In this document: positions 1 through 7,203 of the stretch, one piece after another | Layout: each line of letters opens with the position of its first letter | How positions within the stretch are numbered: the first letter of the stretch is position 1 | Origin: Eggerthellaceae bacterium UBA3686 | GTDB lineage: Bacteria; Actinomycetota; Coriobacteriia; Coriobacteriales; Eggerthellaceae | Length of the DNA: 64,000 bases | Assembly: GCA_002371495.1 (NCBI GenBank) | Contig: DFIX01000025.1 | Location: 72,749 to 136,748 of the forward strand | Direction of reading: 5' to 3' | Notes under the pieces: generated by a model | Told to the model about the DNA's origin: nothing | Seen by the model: only the letters and a program-made list of their open reading frames with translations | Databases searched by the model: none | Made by a program: the position numbers and the translations under genes

Positions 1-2
1 AT

Positions 3-251
3 TGCCTCCTCACCGTGTACGCGGAAATCAACGACGTAGACGCAATTCGCTCGAAGCTCGAGAACTACGCGGAAATCGAGGAAGTCTGGACCGCGGTCTC
101 CAAGAGGCAGTTCAGGCGCTGGGTTGCCAGGCTCGATGACGAGAACGGGTATTGGGAAGAGTGCGTGATGACGGATGACTTCCTGCAGAACAGGCTCGAA
201 GCTGGCGCCCCGAAATGCCGTTTTTGCACAGACCCGGAGGAGGTAAAGTAA
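3..251 (+). CDS. C-terminal end of an unrecognised protein (partial, runs in from upstream)
   Basis: The frame is open from the first bases of the window to a TAA at 249-251, so only the last 82 residues are visible. A GTG at 15 could start a 78-residue protein, but there is no good ribosome binding site before it and the frame continues upstream, so a truncated larger gene is more likely. The visible part is acidic and ends with a Cys-Arg-Phe-Cys motif. I do not recognise the family. The stop lies one base before the next ATG (253), and the GGAGGAGG serving that gene is inside this reading frame, so the two genes are almost certainly cotranscribed and translationally coupled. That hints at a role linked to acyl-CoA metabolism, which is inference only. 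Confidence 0.5.
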   Translation, partial: CLLTVYAEINDVDAIRSKLENYAEIEEVWTAVSKRQFRRWVARLDDENGYWEECVMTDDFLQNRLEAGAPKCRFCTDPEEVK

Positions 252-252
252 C

Positions 253-1662
253 ATGATCGTCGAGCATCCAAGAGAGTACGTCATCAACAACCTTCAGTAT
301 GCGCTGAACCCGAAATCGATTGCCGTAGTAGGCGCGAGCCGCTACTCGACGAAGGTCGGCTACAAGGTCGTCGACGGTTTGCGGACATGGGGATACAAGG
401 GCAAGATTTACCCTGTAAACCCCCGTTCCGAGAAGGTCGGCGGGCTTGACGCCTATCCGACGGTCAAGGACATCCCCGACGAGATCGACCTCGCGTTTTT
501 GGCCGTGCCTGCACACATCGTGAAATCTGTCCTCGAGGACTGCGTGGCGAAGAAGGTCAAGATCGTCGTCATCGCGACGAGCGCCTTCAAGGAGATCGGA
601 CGCGGCACTCTGCAAGACGAGCTCACGCAGTACTGCCGCGACAACAAGCTGCCGCTCATCGGCCCGAATCTGGTCGGAATGGGCAGCCCGTACCTGAACT
701 TCAACTGCGGCTTCATCCCCTACCTGCCCATCAAGGGCCCGGTTGCCATGATCTCTCAGTCCGGCGCGAACCTGCTTGCCGCGCTCGGCACCTCCCAGAA
801 GGACCACTATGGCATGAGCTTCTTCGTCGGCCTGGGCAACAAGGCGGATGTCGACTTCTGCGAGTTTGTCTCCTATGCGGGGCGCGACGAGAACACGAAA
901 TGCCTTGCCATCTACATCGAGGGCCTCGACAGCCCCGACGCGTTCATCGAGGCATGCCAGAACGTGGACAAGCCCATCGTCACCATCAAGGTCGGCGGCT
1001 CCAAGATTGGCGAGAAGGCTGCGTTCGCCCACACCGCGTCCGAGAACTTCGGCACGACCGACGCATTCTACGACGAGGTCTTCGAGAAGGCCGGCGCCAT
1101 CCGCGCGACCACATGGCAGGAGTTCCTGGATGTTTCCATGGCCCTTGGCATGCAGCCCGCACCGAAGGGCGACAACATCGTCATGATCACGAACGGCGGC
1201 GGTTCTGGCCTGCTGAGCTGCGACCACTTCGAGCGTATCGGCATGCCGATGCACGAGCTGGCCGAGATTTCCCCCAGCCTACCCGGACGTATCCGCGCCT
1301 ACATGCCGATGTTCGGCTCGCCGCTTAACCCGGTCGACATCTCCGGCACGGCTTCGCCCGTCCAGTACAAGGGCGCTTTCACGCAGGTAATGCGCGACCC
1401 GAACGTCCACGGCATCCTTGGGTCCATCTGCCCGACGGCCGTCACCGACGTTCCCGCCGTCACAGATCTCGTGATTGACATCTACGACACGTACAAGCAC
1501 CTCGGCAAGCCGTTCATCATGGAGTGCCAGGGCGGCGAGGAATGCCAGGAAGCAATCATGAAGCTTCGTGACCACGGCATCCCGGCCTACCCGACGGCAG
1601 AGCAGGCGGTCAACGCCATGGCAGCTCTGTACAAGTACGGCCAGATGAAGCAGGCAAAGTAG
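253..1662 (+). CDS. Acyl-CoA synthetase (NDP-forming) alpha-type subunit, CoA-binding protein
   Basis: 469 residues resembling the alpha subunit of ADP-forming acetyl/acyl-CoA synthetases, which make ATP from acyl-CoA in anaerobes. A Rossmann CoA-binding domain opens the protein (PKSIAVVGASR at residues 20-30, IYPVNPR at 52-58, GPNLVGM at 137-143). A succinyl-CoA ligase-like domain follows (MISQSGAN at 166-173). His260, in AFAHTAS, sits where the family carries the phosphorylated histidine (SHTGA in relatives). The ATP-grasp beta half is not fused and was not found in the window; it may lie upstream. The start is supported by GGAGGAGG about 10 bases before ATG. A 9-bp hairpin at 1674-1695 and a terminator-like hairpin at 1773-1801 follow the gene. 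Confidence 0.82.
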   Translation: MIVEHPREYVINNLQYALNPKSIAVVGASRYSTKVGYKVVDGLRTWGYKGKIYPVNPRSEKVGGLDAYPTVKDIPDEIDLAFLAVPAHIVKSVLEDCVAKKVKIVVIATSAFKEIGRGTLQDELTQYCRDNKLPLIGPNLVGMGSPYLNFNCGFIPYLPIKGPVAMISQSGANLLAALGTSQKDHYGMSFFVGLGNKADVDFCEFVSYAGRDENTKCLAIYIEGLDSPDAFIEACQNVDKPIVTIKVGGSKIGEKAAFAHTASENFGTTDAFYDEVFEKAGAIRATTWQEFLDVSMALGMQPAPKGDNIVMITNGGGSGLLSCDHFERIGMPMHELAEISPSLPGRIRAYMPMFGSPLNPVDISGTASPVQYKGAFTQVMRDPNVHGILGSICPTAVTDVPAVTDLVIDIYDTYKHLGKPFIMECQGGEECQEAIMKLRDHGIPAYPTAEQAVNAMAALYKYGQMKQAK

Positions 1663-1772
1663 TTGGAACGGGAATAGGAAGCAAAGGCTTCCTATGATGA
1701 CGGCTTAGGGGCAGTTTAGGGCATGACGACGTTTAGTCGGACTGTTCCTGAGGCGTCTTGGGTAGCGAGCAA

Positions 1773-1801
1773 GGGCTGCGAATTCAATCCGCAGCCCTTT
1801 T
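1773..1801 (+). terminator. Rho-independent terminator after the acyl-CoA synthetase-like gene
   Basis: The stem GGGCTGCG (1773-1780) pairs with CGCAGCCC (1790-1797) and is followed by TTTT (1798-1801). Confidence 0.7.
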
Positions 1802-2107
1802 GCATTAGAGCATGTCCTTTGACTCACCCCGTCGATTGCCCAATCAGCCCCGACCCCGAGAGCTACATTGAGAGATTTCTAAAAGATATACGGTCTCGCT
1901 GTGGTGCTAGCAACCCCCTCCGTTGCTGCCGCAGCGGCGAAATCTACGCTGTCGCCCTGACGGGGCCTCCTGCGCCATCTCACGCGGCTGTGGAGAGCTG
2001 CTTCTGGCATGGCGGGATCAGGAATCGGCTTTTGTCAAGTTTTTCGCGTGACAAGAAATCGCTTTGTCGGTAAAAATTCGGTCGCGTGTCGGTCAGACCA
2101 ACAAAGA
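1802..2107. other. About 300 bases with no recognised gene
   Basis: An open frame of 116 codons crosses this stretch on the plus strand, but it begins before the terminator, has atypical composition (many Cys and Pro) and no ribosome binding site. I see no RNA family here. It contains GATTGCCCAATC at 1834-1845, which shares the core of the palindromes near the RyR and XRE genes. Confidence 0.4.
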
Positions 2108-2130
2108 AGGCCAGAACAACGTTCTGGCCT
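2108..2130 (-). terminator. Terminator of tRNA-Asn
   Basis: A perfect 10-bp stem (AGGCCAGAAC 2108-2117 with GTTCTGGCCT 2121-2130) lies just downstream of the tRNA on the minus strand and is followed there by TTCTTTG. Confidence 0.75.
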
Positions 2131-2138
2131 GGGGTTTC

Positions 2139-2213
2139 TGGCTCCCCGGGTAGGATTCGAACCTACAACCCTCCGGTTAACAGCCGGATGCTCTGCCGTT
2201 GAGCTACCGAGGA
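2139..2213 (-). tRNA. tRNA-Asn(GUU)
   Basis: A 75-nt cloverleaf on the minus strand with encoded CCA. The acceptor TCCTCGG pairs with CCGGGGA, and the anticodon loop CTGTTAA gives GTT. The T loop is TTCGAAT. A good promoter lies upstream (2247-2274) and a strong terminator downstream. Confidence 0.95.
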
Positions 2214-2246
2214 ATTCAGTTGCGCTTTTCAAGTGCGCAAGTGGAT

Positions 2247-2274
2247 ATTATAGCGAATCCAGCGCGCTGTGCAA
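2247..2274 (-). promoter_or_regulatory. Sigma-70 promoter of tRNA-Asn
   Basis: On the minus strand TTGCAC (2269-2274) and TATAAT (2247-2252) are separated by 16 bases, and the tRNA starts 33 bases downstream of the -10 box. Confidence 0.55.
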
Positions 2275-2436
2275 CCCCGATTTCGTGTAGAGCGCATGGA
2301 GAGTTTGCCATACGCCGCCCAGAGCACCATAAAGCCAGTCGTCCGCATTCAATTAATGTTAGCCTAGGATTACACTACTCGATACCACGCACTGCGCCAA
2401 CTCTTAGCTCGCGCTCAAGAACCGACAGGAGAGCCC

Positions 2437-3219
2437 ATGCCCCTACAGATCATCGGCGGATTGCTCATACCGCTCGCAGGCACGACGCTCGGCGCCGCAT
2501 GCGTCTTCTGCATGCGGGGCGAGCTCGATCGCAAAGTCGAGCGCGCGCTCCTCGGGTTCGCGGCAGGCGTCATGAGCGCAGCTAGCGTATGGAGCCTGCT
2601 CATCCCCGCGCTCGAAGAGTCCGCAGCACTCGGCCACTTCGCCTTCGCGCCAGCGGCAATCGGGTTTTGGGCGGGTACGTTGTTCTTGCTGGCCCTCGAC
2701 CATTTCGTGCCTCATATGCACCTTCAGGCCGAAAACGCCGAAGGCCCGCAATCGGGGCTTGGGCGCTACACGCTTCTGCTCCTAGCCGTTACTTTGCACA
2801 ATATTCCCGAGGGAATGGCTATAGGCGTCGTGTTCGCAGGCGTCCTAAACGGCTCGAGCACCATCGCGCTGCCGGCCGCGCTTGCGCTTGCGGTCGGCAT
2901 CGCGATACAGAACTTTCCCGAGGGAGCCATCATCTCGCTGCCGTTGCGTGCCGAGGGAACAAGCAGGGCTCGTGCGTTCTTGGGCGGGTTCGGGTCCGGC
3001 GTAGTCGAACCGATAGCCGCGCTCGTGGTTATCGCTTTCGCGCCGCTCGTCGTGTCTGCGCTCCCCTACATGCTCAGCTTCGCCGCCGGAGCCATGATTT
3101 ACGTCGTGGTCGAGGAGCTCATCCCCGAAATGAGCCAAGGCGCGCATTCCAACGTGGGGCCAGTCCTATTCGCCGCGGGCTTCACCGTCATGATGGCACT
3201 TGACGTCGCGCTCGGCTAA
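2437..3219 (+). CDS. ZIP-family divalent metal transporter
   Basis: 260 residues, almost entirely hydrophobic helices, with the two diagnostic ZIP metal-binding helices: HNIPEGMAIG near residues 128-137 and NFPEGAIIS near 159-167. In ZIP proteins these His, Asn and Glu residues coordinate the transported metal (Zn2+, Fe2+ or Mn2+) in the membrane. The length and the two PEG motifs resemble the ZupT/GufA group. The start is supported by AGGAG about 7 bases before ATG. It is monocistronic; the next gene converges on it. Substrate cannot be decided from sequence. Confidence 0.88.
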   Translation: MPLQIIGGLLIPLAGTTLGAACVFCMRGELDRKVERALLGFAAGVMSAASVWSLLIPALEESAALGHFAFAPAAIGFWAGTLFLLALDHFVPHMHLQAENAEGPQSGLGRYTLLLLAVTLHNIPEGMAIGVVFAGVLNGSSTIALPAALALAVGIAIQNFPEGAIISLPLRAEGTSRARAFLGGFGSGVVEPIAALVVIAFAPLVVSALPYMLSFAAGAMIYVVVEELIPEMSQGAHSNVGPVLFAAGFTVMMALDVALG

Positions 3220-3291
3220 TCGTCTGCGTTTCACAAGGCCAAGATGGGCGTAATCGCGCCTCGCAATTAAATCCGAAGGCCATGAATACCT

Positions 3292-4491
3292 TTATGCTAC
3301 GGCCGTCGTAAGCTTGGTGCGAAGCGCGTCGACCTCGTCGTCTGTCATGCCGGCGCTGGCAAGATAAGCATGCGCGCCAGCCTCGAGGTCCGCCTTCGAA
3401 AGATCGTCATCGGCATCGGCACCCGTAAGGAGGGCCACCATGTCATTGAAGCGTATCTCTACAAGGGCATCGTATTTCTGAGGGTCGGACTCTTGGGTAA
3501 TGCCGTAGTAGTTGGCGTACGTGGCCATGTAGTCTGCTTTCGCCTCTTCGTATGAGGCAGAGCAGAGCGACTCGAGCAGAAGGCACACGAATCCGGTCCT
3601 GTCCTTCCCTTCGGTACAGTTGATGTAATACGGCCCTTCGGCGGTCGTCATCTTGCGCAAGCCGTCCGCGAGGCCCTGCTTGAAGTTGTCGCCGAAAAAC
3701 GCGGCGTTAAGCCCCAAAAGGATGGCATTGCCACGCTCGTAGAGGCTCATAAAATACTCCGACGAGAAGCCGTCCTTGGCACGGTACCCATCCAGACTAT
3801 TTTCGTCATCGGCCAAATCGAGGACGAAGTTTACGCCGGCTTGTTGCAAGAGGCGATCAGTGGTTTGGGCCCTGCCGTGCTTGTCGTCCACAGGAGAAGC
3901 GCCGCGATAGACGAGGTTCGGCGCCAAGGACCCGCCGCTGGCCGCTCGGAAGTTGCAGAACTGCTCGTCGCTTTCGTAGTCGCTCCGCTCATCGCTGTAC
4001 ACGGTGTTCAGCGCCGTCTGAAGGTCAAGGTACGATCCCCTCTCGTGCAGGGTGAGCGTGACCGTATCACCCTCTTTGCATCCTGCCTCGTCCCATAGGG
4101 GATCACCGTTGTTAAACGCGATCACCGGCGTCTCGCTGCCAGGATATGCGACCACCATTGGCGTGCCCGTCTTGCCGTAGTAGCCGTTGAAGTACCCGAT
4201 ATCCTGCAAGGTGTAGCCGTTGCTGAAGGCGACATCCACGCTATCGCCCAACTCGAAACCAGCGCTGCTCAGTTCGTCGACGCTCGCCATGATGTTGACG
4301 GAACCGAACTCGACGACCTTCTCGATGGGGGCCTCGATCGTTACCGACTGCGCAGAGGCAGACTGCACGGCCTCAGAAGCGCTCGCCACCTCGCTTGATG
4401 ACGCGCTCGATGCTGCTCCGCCAGGTACAGAACAGCCAATCAGAGTAAAGGAAAGTGCAACGGCCGCCAAAACAATAATGCCGTTCTTCAT
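3292..4491 (-). CDS. Lipoprotein with tyrosine-phosphatase domain (Y_phosphatase3 type)
   Basis: 399 residues. A signal peptide ends in a lipobox (LIGC, Cys20), so the protein should be lipid-anchored outside the membrane. After a Ser/Ala-rich linker, residues about 55-150 resemble the C-terminal beta-barrel of SAM hydroxide adenosyltransferases (GFELGDSVDVAF). Residues about 185-350 are a dual-specificity/tyrosine phosphatase-like domain with signature NCTEGKDRTG (291-300), giving catalytic Cys292 and Arg298. The usual His before the Cys is Asn here. The start has a good AGGAGG. The barrel assignment is tentative; the phosphatase is clear. The substrate is unknown. Confidence 0.75.
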   Translation of the reverse strand: MKNGIIVLAAVALSFTLIGCSVPGGAASSASSSEVASASEAVQSASAQSVTIEAPIEKVVEFGSVNIMASVDELSSAGFELGDSVDVAFSNGYTLQDIGYFNGYYGKTGTPMVVAYPGSETPVIAFNNGDPLWDEAGCKEGDTVTLTLHERGSYLDLQTALNTVYSDERSDYESDEQFCNFRAASGGSLAPNLVYRGASPVDDKHGRAQTTDRLLQQAGVNFVLDLADDENSLDGYRAKDGFSSEYFMSLYERGNAILLGLNAAFFGDNFKQGLADGLRKMTTAEGPYYINCTEGKDRTGFVCLLLESLCSASYEEAKADYMATYANYYGITQESDPQKYDALVEIRFNDMVALLTGADADDDLSKADLEAGAHAYLASAGMTDDEVDALRTKLTTAVA

Positions 4492-4553
4492 GAGCGCCTC
4501 CTGTTCGTTTGGACGACATGCAAAAGGGTGTGCCCCTATTCCCCAACGACGTA

Positions 4554-4661
4554 GCGAAACCGCAGGTGGGAGCGCGCTGTCGGCGATTCTGCAGCACCAA
4601 CTTCAAAATATTCCAATGTTAGCGAAGCCAAGCCGATGCGCGCTCCCACCTGCGGTTTCGC
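4554..4661. repeat. Palindromic element PE-A, copy A
   Basis: Perfect 23-bp inverted arms (4554-4576 and 4639-4661, starting GCGAAACCGCAGGTGGGAG) enclose the family core CGGCGATTCTGCAGC and GCGAAGCCAAGC. It lies between the phosphatase lipoprotein start and the trpS stop. A GGGTGTGCCCC tract (4520-4540) and the hairpin at 4694-4718 flank it. Confidence 0.85.
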
Positions 4662-4693
4662 GGACAATCGGCTCGGCTATGCGGGCTTTACGT

Positions 4694-4718
4694 ATAAAAA
4701 GGGAGACTCCCCTTTTTA
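4694..4718 (-). terminator. Terminator-like palindrome after trpS
   Basis: A hairpin with an AAAAAGGG/CCCTTTTT stem and AGACTC loop starts a few bases beyond the trpS stop. The T-run is inside the 3' arm of the stem, so it would work in both directions. It belongs to the short palindrome family found at many gene ends in this window. Confidence 0.6.
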
Positions 4719-4722
4719 CACG

Positions 4723-5775
4723 TTAGTACACCATGTGCATGGCCTCGCGCACCTCGTCGAGGGTGGCGTTGGCGATTTCGTTCATGCGACGGTTGCCCTC
4801 GTGCAGCACGTCCTTCACATAATCGAGGTCAGCTTCGAACTGTGCGCGGCGCTCGCGATGAGGCGCCAGGTAATTGTTCACGCTCTCGGTGACGATGCGC
4901 TTGAGCATGCCCGCGCCGCCATCGCCGATTTCCTCGGCGATCTCGACCTCGGTGCGGCCCGAGCACAGCGCTGCCGTGGTCAGCAACGCACTGACCTCGG
5001 GGCGGTTCTCTTTGTCGTAGTAGATGTTGCGGTCGCTATCGGACTTCGACTTCTTGATCAGCTTGGCCGTTTCCTCTGCCGTGGCGCCGAGCATGATGGA
5101 ATTGCCGTAGCTCTTCGACATCTTGCGGCCATCCAGGCCGGGAATCTCGATGGCATCCGACAAAATGCCGTCGGGCTCCGGGAACACATGCCCATAGCGA
5201 TCGTTGAAACGGCGCGCAATCTGGCGCGTCTGCTCGATATGCGGCAGCTGGTCCTTGCCGACGGGCACGATGTTGCCCTTGCAGAACAGGATGTCGCACG
5301 CCTGGTGCACCGGGTAGGTCAGCAGCAAGCCCGTGAGCGCATGGCCCGAAGCCTCCTGCTCGGCCTTGACGGTGGGGTTGCGCTGCAGCTCGGCCTCGGA
5401 GCACAGCGAAAGGAACGGCAGCATCAGCTGGTTGAGCGCGGGAATGGCCGAATGCGTGAAGATGGGGGTCTTCTCGGGGTCGATACCCGCGGCCAGGTAG
5501 TCCATGACCATGTTGTACACGTTGTCCTGGATGTGCTCGGTCGTATCGCGGTCGGTTATGACCTGGTAATCGGCGATCAGCACATAGCACTGGATGCCGA
5601 GGTTCTGGTATTCGACGCGATGCTGGATGCTACCGAAGTAATGGCCCAGGTGCAAGCGGCCCGTCGGGCGGTCGCCTGTGAGCATCGTGTACTTCTCGGG
5701 ATGGTTCGGCAAGTCAGCGCGGATGTCGTCAGAGCGCTTCTTGGATGCGAGGAATGTGTCAGAATATTCGGCCAT
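4723..5775 (-). CDS. trpS: Tryptophan--tRNA ligase
   Basis: 350-residue class I aminoacyl-tRNA synthetase that charges tRNA-Trp. The HIGH-type motif is HLGH (residues 42-45 in GRLHLGHYFG) and KMSKS follows in the C-terminal half. GKDQLPHIEQTR is typical of TrpS/TyrS enzymes. I start at the ATG at 5775 (MAEYSDTF) because a 31-residue upstream extension is unlike the family and rich in Arg and Ser. A possible -10 box (TATACT, 5820-5825 on the minus strand) lies upstream. The gene is divergent from the CorA-type gene. Confidence 0.95.
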   Translation of the reverse strand: MAEYSDTFLASKKRSDDIRADLPNHPEKYTMLTGDRPTGRLHLGHYFGSIQHRVEYQNLGIQCYVLIADYQVITDRDTTEHIQDNVYNMVMDYLAAGIDPEKTPIFTHSAIPALNQLMLPFLSLCSEAELQRNPTVKAEQEASGHALTGLLLTYPVHQACDILFCKGNIVPVGKDQLPHIEQTRQIARRFNDRYGHVFPEPDGILSDAIEIPGLDGRKMSKSYGNSIMLGATAEETAKLIKKSKSDSDRNIYYDKENRPEVSALLTTAALCSGRTEVEIAEEIGDGGAGMLKRIVTESVNNYLAPHRERRAQFEADLDYVKDVLHEGNRRMNEIANATLDEVREAMHMVY

Positions 5776-5930
5776 GGTTCGGTACTTTCTACTTGTAATG
5801 CTGTTTTGACGTGCGTTCCAGTATAGCGAACCGCACAGGATACGCTCCCTCAGTTTGCTAAAACGCATTTTTCCAGCGACTTGCGCCGGTTGACTGGTAT
5901 CATCGTCAAAGACACCCGGAAGGAGGAATC

Positions 5931-6035
5931 ATGAAACTCGCCAGTATCGCATCGCATACCGCCATTCCCCTATGCACGAGTACTACGACTACGACGTGGC
6001 AGCTCTGCGATACGAAGGCGGTTCCGGGGAAATGA
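5931..6035 (+). CDS. 34-residue leader ORF overlapping the corA-type start
   Basis: A very strong Shine-Dalgarno (AAGGAGGAATC) precedes ATG at 5931. The frame encodes 34 residues with a run of Thr codons (TSTTTTTW) and stops with TGA at 6033-6035. That TGA overlaps the probable corA-type start (ATGA, 6032-6035). This is the classical arrangement of a translationally coupled leader peptide. CorA and MgtA mRNAs of enteric bacteria carry regulatory leader ORFs, so a role in control is plausible, but this peptide matches none I know. The alternative is that it is only a translational enhancer. Confidence 0.5.
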   Translation: MKLASIASHTAIPLCTSTTTTTWQLCDTKAVPGK

Positions 6036-6988
6036 TCTCTTACTTCAAATCTGTTGATGGAAAAATCGAGCGTTTGGACGAAATGCAGCCCGGCTGCTGG
6101 GTTGACGTGCTCGAACCGACGGCGGCCGAGCGCCAGTGGCTGCAAGACGAGCTTGAAATCGTTCCCGAATTCGTACGCTCCGCATTTGACGACGAAGAGA
6201 CGGCGCATATCGACGTCGACGACGACACCGACCAGGTGCTGGTCATCGTCGACTGCCCCTTCGTCGAAGACGAGAGCGAGGTCGTGGACCCCTCGATCGT
6301 GCAGTACGACACGCACCCCATCTCGTTCGTCTTCGTGCCCGAGCAGGAATACTTCGTCACCATCTGCCTGAAACGCAACAACACCGTGGCCGATTTCGCT
6401 CATGGCAAGTACCGCGACGTCTATACCGACCGCCGCACGCGCTTTTTGCTGCAAATGCTGCTGCGCGTCGCACAGCGCTACCTGGTCTGCCTGCGCTCGA
6501 TCATGCGCCAGATCCGCGAGTCCGAACGCACGCTGCGCAAGACCATGAACAATCGTGAGCTCATGAAGATGCTCGGTTTGGAAAAATCGCTCGTATACTT
6601 CTCGACCTCGCTCAAGGGCCTCGAATCCACCGCCTCGCGCATCGGCTCGGGCCGCATGATGGAGCTCTACGAGGACGACCACGAACTACTCGACGACGTC
6701 ATCATCGAGATTCGCCAGGCAGCCGAGATGTGCACGATCTACAGCAACATCCTGAACGGCATTACCGACACGTTCAGCAGCGTCATCAGCAACAACCTGA
6801 ACATCACGATGCGCACCCTGACCATCATCACGCTTGTGCTGGCCATCCCTACCATCGTGTTCAGCTTCTACGGCATGAACGTCGAGATGCTGCCGCTCAT
6901 AGGCTCGCCCTGGTTCGCCGTCGGCATCGCCGCGGTCCTGTGCCTGATCGCCGCCATCATCTTGCGATCAGGTCGCATTTTGAAATAA
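6032..6988 (+). CDS. corA: CorA-family magnesium/divalent cation transporter
   Basis: 318 residues from the ATG at 6032. A large cytosolic alpha/beta and coiled-coil domain is followed by two C-terminal membrane helices. The CorA signature YGMN lies at the end of the first helix (FSFYGMNVEMLP), which forms the selectivity loop for Mg2+ in this pentameric channel. The in-frame ATG at 5972 has no ribosome binding site; the MISYF start matches other short CorA proteins and overlaps the stop of a leader ORF with a strong Shine-Dalgarno. The loop after GMN lacks the usual acidic MPE pair, which is common in divergent CorA members, so the ion is not certain. Confidence 0.88.
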   Translation: MISYFKSVDGKIERLDEMQPGCWVDVLEPTAAERQWLQDELEIVPEFVRSAFDDEETAHIDVDDDTDQVLVIVDCPFVEDESEVVDPSIVQYDTHPISFVFVPEQEYFVTICLKRNNTVADFAHGKYRDVYTDRRTRFLLQMLLRVAQRYLVCLRSIMRQIRESERTLRKTMNNRELMKMLGLEKSLVYFSTSLKGLESTASRIGSGRMMELYEDDHELLDDVIIEIRQAAEMCTIYSNILNGITDTFSSVISNNLNITMRTLTIITLVLAIPTIVFSFYGMNVEMLPLIGSPWFAVGIAAVLCLIAAIILRSGRILK

Positions 6989-7057
6989 CGAATGGCAAGG
7001 AGCCAGAAGAGTCTGGCTCTATACGTCATCAAACTCGCGCATCCAAGCAGATTGTCC

Positions 7058-7166
7058 GCGAAAGCGCAGGTGGAAGCGCGCATCGGCTTGGCTTCGCTAA
7101 CATTAGATTATTTTTAAAGTTAGTGCTGCAGAATCGCCGATGTCACGCCTCCACCTGCGTTTTCGC
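7058..7166. repeat. PE-A, copy B (inverted core)
   Basis: Arms beginning GCGAAAGCGCAGGTGGAAG pair with the right arm ending at 7166 with two differences that G-U pairing can tolerate. The core reads CGGCTTGGCTTCGCTAAC, then CTGCAGAATCGCCGATG, the reverse of copy A. It sits between two convergent genes and is very close in sequence to copy G. Confidence 0.85.
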
Positions 7167-7203
7167 TACGTTGCCTGCATGCTGGAAACTAACTCCATTA
7201 TGG

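Noticed and set aside
112..1254. Long open frame on the minus strand opposite the acyl-CoA synthetase-like gene
   Set aside because: High-GC third positions open the opposite strand; no family similarity, and the plus-strand product is clearly real.
1723..2073. 116-codon ORF after the first terminator
   Set aside because: No ribosome binding site, odd composition and starts before a terminator hairpin.
4554..4661. PE-A as an ordinary rho-independent terminator
   Set aside because: No T-run, conserved asymmetrical core, length over 100 bases, and several copies are at gene starts.
4636..5826. Open frame of almost 400 codons opposite trpS
   Set aside because: Shadow of trpS, rich in His, Val and Ala as expected from the reversed codons.
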